From: Clostridiales bacterium
GTDB lineage: Bacteria > Bacillota > Clostridia > Christensenellales > Aristaeellaceae
Direction of reading: 5' to 3'
Assembly: GCA_019419995.1 (NCBI GenBank)
Contig: JAHZHZ010000005.1
Coordinates: 79,945 to 143,944 of the forward strand
DNA: 64,000 bases
Both the position numbers and the translations under genes were made by a program. Every line of letters begins with the position of its first letter. The stretch's first letter is position 1. Shown here piece after piece: positions 61,276 to 64,000 of this stretch. The notes under the pieces were generated by a model. It searched no databases, was not told the origin of the DNA, and saw nothing but the letters and a program-made list of their open reading frames with translations.

Positions 61276-62247
61276 CTATTCGCTGTACCAATCGGAAATG
61301 TTTTCCTTGGTGATGACAGCCAATACTTCACTGCCGCATTCCAGATAATTACCTTCCAATTCGCCCAGCGCAGCTTTTGCCGTGCCTTCCGCCATCATGT
61401 AGCCGCCTTTGTAGGCGTCAATGCCCACGGTCATATCTACTTGGCCCTCATTAATTGCATAGAGCACATCCGCGGTGGCGTCTGTAGTGGTAAAAATCCA
61501 GTCGTCGAGATCTCCACCGGAGCCAATTACTGCCTGTACTGCCCCGCAGGCCTCCATGGCGCCAGCGGCCACCACGCAGTTCATCTCATCTCCAAAACGT
61601 TGCAACCAGTTCTCCATGCACTCCATGGCTTTTTGCGTATCCCAGTCACAGGGCTGACTGGCCAACACGTTAATGCGGTCTCCGTACTTTTCCTCAAGCA
61701 GCTCTACCAGATGATCCACGCGAACCAGTTGAGCGCTCTGAGAGGCCAAGCCGTAAATCAGGCCCATGTTTAGCACCAAATCCGGATTGGCATCCAGCAA
61801 TTCTTCGTACCATCCAAAGGCCATTTCAGCCATTGTAGTTTCATCACAGAGGTTGAAAGTGACAATGCCGTCATGGTCCATTCCTCTGCATTCAATCACT
61901 GGAACTGACTTGGAGATGCACAAATCAACACTGCTTTTGAGTCCCTCCAGATCCACGGAACTGAGTGCTATGGCCTTGCAACCCATTTCCAAAAGTGTTT
62001 CCACATCAGAAATCTGTTTTTCTACCGATGCTTCAGCAACCGTGACAGCGGCCTCTAATTTGGGGGTATTGCCCGCTGCGTTCCAGTCCTCGCAGAACTG
62101 CTTAAACGCATCCATCTTGCTGATTTCGTTTTCATCCGATGCGTTGCTGGAGTAGCCAATGACAATGGTTTCTTCCTCTGAAAATGCCATTGGTGAGCAT
62201 GATAGCAACAGAATCAACGTCAGCATCAGTGCCAGTGCCTTTTTCAT
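61276..62247 (-). CDS. Sugar ABC transporter substrate-binding protein, first copy
   Basis: A 323-residue binding protein and first gene of the 13-gene operon. The signal peptide is LALMLTLILLLSCSPMAFS; its LLSC could serve as a marginal lipobox, but cleavage after AFS is also possible. The mature part starts IVIGYSSNASDENEISKMDAFKQFCEDWNAAG. It is a tandem paralogue of the next gene, with the region KMDAF...LEGLKSSVDLC diverged from it. The ATG follows AAGGAGG. Its leader carries two palindromes (62274-62290 and 62302-62313). Confidence 0.92.
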   Translation of the reverse strand: MKKALALMLTLILLLSCSPMAFSEEETIVIGYSSNASDENEISKMDAFKQFCEDWNAAGNTPKLEAAVTVAEASVEKQISDVETLLEMGCKAIALSSVDLEGLKSSVDLCISKSVPVIECRGMDHDGIVTFNLCDETTMAEMAFGWYEELLDANPDLVLNMGLIYGLASQSAQLVRVDHLVELLEEKYGDRINVLASQPCDWDTQKAMECMENWLQRFGDEMNCVVAAGAMEACGAVQAVIGSGGDLDDWIFTTTDATADVLYAINEGQVDMTVGIDAYKGGYMMAEGTAKAALGELEGNYLECGSEVLAVITKENISDWYSE

Positions 62248-62273
62248 AGTGGAATCCTCCTTGCAATTTATTT

Positions 62274-62290
62274 ATAGAGCATTGCTCTAT
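62274..62290 (-). promoter_or_regulatory. Perfect 8-1-8 inverted repeat in the binding-protein leader
   Basis: ATAGAGCA / TGCTCTAT around a single T, 27 bp upstream of the ATG at 62247. It could fold as a leader hairpin or bind a regulator. Confidence 0.5.
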
Positions 62291-62301
62291 GGATTCGGGA
62301 A

Positions 62302-62313
62302 TGAAACGTTTCA
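62302..62313. promoter_or_regulatory. LacI-type operator-like site TGAAACGTTTCA
   Basis: A perfect 12-bp palindrome with a central CG, resembling LacI-family operators (shorter than a CcpA cre site). Lies between the divergent SBP operon and the LacI gene at 62730, about 120 bp downstream of the predicted start of the operon mRNA. Confidence 0.6.
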
Positions 62314-62434
62314 CTGGATTTGGGCGTATTTTCAATAAATATCTAAATAAATATAGCGATAAGTGCTGAATATACTCTGATTATTAGTAATTAATACCGA
62401 TTTTTGAAAAAATAAGAACTGATATCTGAGCCTT

Positions 62435-62462
62435 ATTATAACATCAATTCAATATTTTGCAA
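62435..62462 (-). promoter_or_regulatory. Promoter of the five-VOC operon
   Basis: Minus-strand TTGCAA (62457-62462), 16-bp spacer, perfect TATAAT (62435-62440). The leader is about 180 nt and carries both palindromes above. The surrounding gap (62248-62729) is very AT-rich. Confidence 0.65.
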
Positions 62463-62617
62463 GCATTACCATGAATATATGTAAAAAATCATCATTATAA
62501 CCATATATTATACTAATATTTACAGCATATGCTCCTAAAAATATGATACAATTTCATTTATGAGAGGATGTGTTTCAATAATTTTCATAAAATATCTATT
62601 GATTAACAGAAAGCGTC

Positions 62618-62646
62618 TGTACAAATGCGCATATTAATGCTATAAT
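62618..62646 (+). promoter_or_regulatory. Promoter of the LacI gene
   Basis: TGTACA (62618-62623), 17 bp, TATAAT (62641-62646) on the plus strand. The spacer contains ATGCGCAT, a palindrome that might bind the regulator itself. The start would be near 62653. Confidence 0.6.
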
Positions 62647-62729
62647 AAACCACAAATTAGACTTTGTTAATTTAAATAACAGATAAAGTGGAAGAAAAAT
62701 GTGATGTCGGGGACCGCTTGGAGGTTTTT

Positions 62730-63737
62730 ATGAACAGGCCGCACAAGGTAATTACAATTCGGGATATTGCATATGAAGCCGGTGTTTCACCTGCCACAGT
62801 TTCAAGGGCAGTGAATCATCGGATAAAAGTTAGTGCGGATACCTACCGGCGCGTGACTGCGGCGATGGAAAAATTGGGGTATGCGCCACCCGAACCGGTG
62901 GAAAAGCTTGATCCTGATGCCAGTAATCGCATTGTGTTATTGAATATCCCGCAAATGGGGAATCCGGTCTTTTCAGATTACGTTGAAGGGATCAATGCGT
63001 CGGCACAGAAACACAATTGGCATGTATTGATAAATACGGAGCGGATCACCCGTAAGACTCAGGATACTTTTTTAGAAATGCTCAAGAGCAGTCGCTCCGT
63101 GGGATTAATTTCCATGAACATGTGCGATCCTGAAAGCTTATTGTTTCTCAATGAATATATACCGGTGGTTCAGTGCATGGAAAGGAACCCTCAAATTGAT
63201 ATTCCATACGTTTGCGTGGACGATTTTTCTGCTGCGATCAACGCGGTGGAATATTTGATCCGAACGGGTCGGCGCAATATTGGCGTTATAGGAACATCCA
63301 ATATGCGCACGTGCATTGATCGCTGCAATGGTTATATGGAAGCGATGAAGAGGCATGGCTTTACACCCGATCCATCATTGTGCATACAGATTGAGAGCAT
63401 GCGGTCCAGCATGATCCGTACGCTTTTTAAGCAATCCTTTAATAATTTTCATTCTGTGCCGGATGCCTTTTTCTGCTGTAGCGATCAGACGGCGAATGCC
63501 GCGCTCATTGCGCTGACGGACTTTGGCTATCGGGTTCCGGATGATATTGCCTTGATTGGTTTCGATGATTCGGATATATCGGAACTATCGACACCTAGAA
63601 TTTCTACGGTGAGCTACTCCAAGTATGAAGCGGGCTATATCGCCTGCGAAATGCTCTATGAGAAATTTATGAATCCTGCGGCGACGCCGCGCAATACGAT
63701 TCTGGAGACGCAGTTAGTAATCCGCCAATCCACCTGA
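62730..63737 (+). CDS. LacI-family transcriptional regulator
   Basis: A 335-residue regulator with an N-terminal HTH (TIRDIAYEAGVSPATVSRAVNHRIKVSADTYRRV) and a two-lobe effector domain (IVLLNIPQMGNPVFSDYVEGINASAQ, DAFFCCSDQTANAALIALTDFGYRVPDDIALIGFDDSDIS). The open frame starts at GTG 62688, but the ATG at 62730 follows GGAGG by 5 bp and directly precedes the HTH. It is divergent from the five-VOC operon and should control it, with TGAAACGTTTCA (62302-62313) as candidate operator. Confidence 0.93.
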   Translation: MNRPHKVITIRDIAYEAGVSPATVSRAVNHRIKVSADTYRRVTAAMEKLGYAPPEPVEKLDPDASNRIVLLNIPQMGNPVFSDYVEGINASAQKHNWHVLINTERITRKTQDTFLEMLKSSRSVGLISMNMCDPESLLFLNEYIPVVQCMERNPQIDIPYVCVDDFSAAINAVEYLIRTGRRNIGVIGTSNMRTCIDRCNGYMEAMKRHGFTPDPSLCIQIESMRSSMIRTLFKQSFNNFHSVPDAFFCCSDQTANAALIALTDFGYRVPDDIALIGFDDSDISELSTPRISTVSYSKYEAGYIACEMLYEKFMNPAATPRNTILETQLVIRQST

Positions 63738-63866
63738 GTTCGTGGTACATAACGAAAAGCGTAAATTGGCTGACGGTTATCCAGAAGAGCATCGGCAAAG
63801 ATGTTTTTAAAGAGAAGTGTGCTATTAAAGCTTCGCTGGAGGAATGATTAAGACCCTGAAATAAAG

Positions 63867-63908
63867 AAAATCGCTGCAAACCTTTGAATGGGTTTGCAGC
63901 GATTTTTT
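63867..63908 (+). terminator. Intrinsic terminator after the LacI gene
   Basis: A 16-bp stem AAAATCGCTGCAAACC (63867-63882) / 63891-63906 with an 8-nt loop, ending in a T run at 63903-63908. The last T is also the first base of the tRNA fragment's CCA complement. Confidence 0.9.
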
Positions 63909-63953
63909 GGCACCCCCGGCGAGACTCGAACTCACTACATTCCGCTTAGGAGT
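63908..63953 (-). tRNA. 3' fragment of a tRNA-Arg(CCU) gene
   Basis: On the minus strand the sequence reads through an anticodon loop CTCCTAA (63946-63952; anticodon CCU), then GCGGA, a T-arm (GTGAG-TTCGAGT-CTCGC, one G-T pair) and an acceptor 3' end ending GTGCCA (63908-63913). The 5' half is missing: upstream DNA shows no D-arm and the 5' anticodon stem has an extra base. Not an intact tRNA. Most likely the copy left at one end of an integrated element. Confidence 0.6.
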
Positions 63954-64000
63954 ACGGCGTACCATTTCGTAAATTGTTCATATCATATCTTCCCATGTTG

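Noticed and set aside
62302..62313. TGAAACGTTTCA as a CcpA catabolite-repression site
   Set aside because: It is one base shorter per half than the cre consensus; a site for the adjacent LacI protein fits better.
63908..63957. An intact tRNA-Arg gene at the right edge
   Set aside because: No D-arm or 5' acceptor strand is found in the remaining bases, and the 5' anticodon stem has an extra base.
1..64000. CRISPR arrays, insertion sequences or prophage genes
   Set aside because: No regularly spaced repeats, transposase motifs or phage structural genes were seen on either strand.

Overview
The window looks like chromosomal DNA from an anaerobic, heterotrophic Firmicute, most likely a gut- or digester-type Clostridia. 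This is an inference from strong AGGAGG-type ribosome sites, consensus -35/-10 promoters, GTG/TTG starts, middling GC content and the gene families present. Almost the whole window is solute uptake and catabolism. There is one peptide-type ABC transporter and three ribose-type (CUT2) sugar transporters, each beside its own catabolic enzymes. I see no phage genes, transposases, CRISPR arrays or rRNA genes. The only mobile-DNA hint is a 3' fragment of a tRNA-Arg at the right edge.

Layout. (1) 1-13152, minus strand: a peptide-utilisation operon. It runs from a consensus promoter at 13123-13152 through the substrate-binding protein, two permeases, two ATPases, a MalY-type PLP enzyme, an ornithine cyclodeaminase homologue, a GntR(FCD)-S9 peptidase fusion and a second S9 peptidase, to an M61-like gene cut by the left edge. 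(2) 13276-17170: phosphohexomutase and nagB on plus, then a convergent ROK repressor. (3) 17473-28113, plus strand: a nine-gene operon (zinc dehydrogenase, creatinase-type M24, PIG-L deacetylase, CUT2 permease/ATPase/binding protein, second M24, M20 hydrolase, Gfo/Idh/MocA), facing a divergent NagB-like gene at 28175-29125. (4) 29618-36692, minus strand: an acylating aldehyde dehydrogenase, SucC/SucD-like CoA ligase and AcoA/AcoB/AcoC-like E1/E2 operon. A GntR/FadR regulator is encoded divergently, and a perfect operator-like palindrome lies beside the operon promoter. (5) 37634-50083: a UlaG-like hydrolase, a LacI regulator broken by an in-frame TAG, and a CUT2 transporter operon with SDR, zinc dehydrogenase, DUF4432, cupin, ribokinase and DeoC. 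(6) 50201-51540: a lone LarA-type racemase. (7) 51761-62462, minus strand: a 13-gene operon of two near-duplicate binding proteins, ATPase, permease, SDR, five consecutive VOC proteins and three xylose-isomerase-like TIM barrels. A divergent LacI regulator (62730-63737) follows. (8) 63867-64000: a terminator and the tRNA-Arg(CCU) 3' fragment.

How the genes fit together. Each transporter operon pairs uptake with redox, isomerase or hydrolase steps, and three of them sit beside a dedicated one-component regulator. The nagB genes, PIG-L deacetylase and phosphohexomutase suggest amino-sugar conjugates in region 2-3. Ribokinase plus DeoC suggests a pentose or deoxypentose in region 5. DeoC releases acetaldehyde and the acylating aldehyde dehydrogenase of region 4 could consume it. 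The most unusual items are the regulator-peptidase fusion (2476-5097) and the five-VOC/three-TIM-barrel operon (51761-62247). The substrates of all four transporters are unknown from sequence alone.
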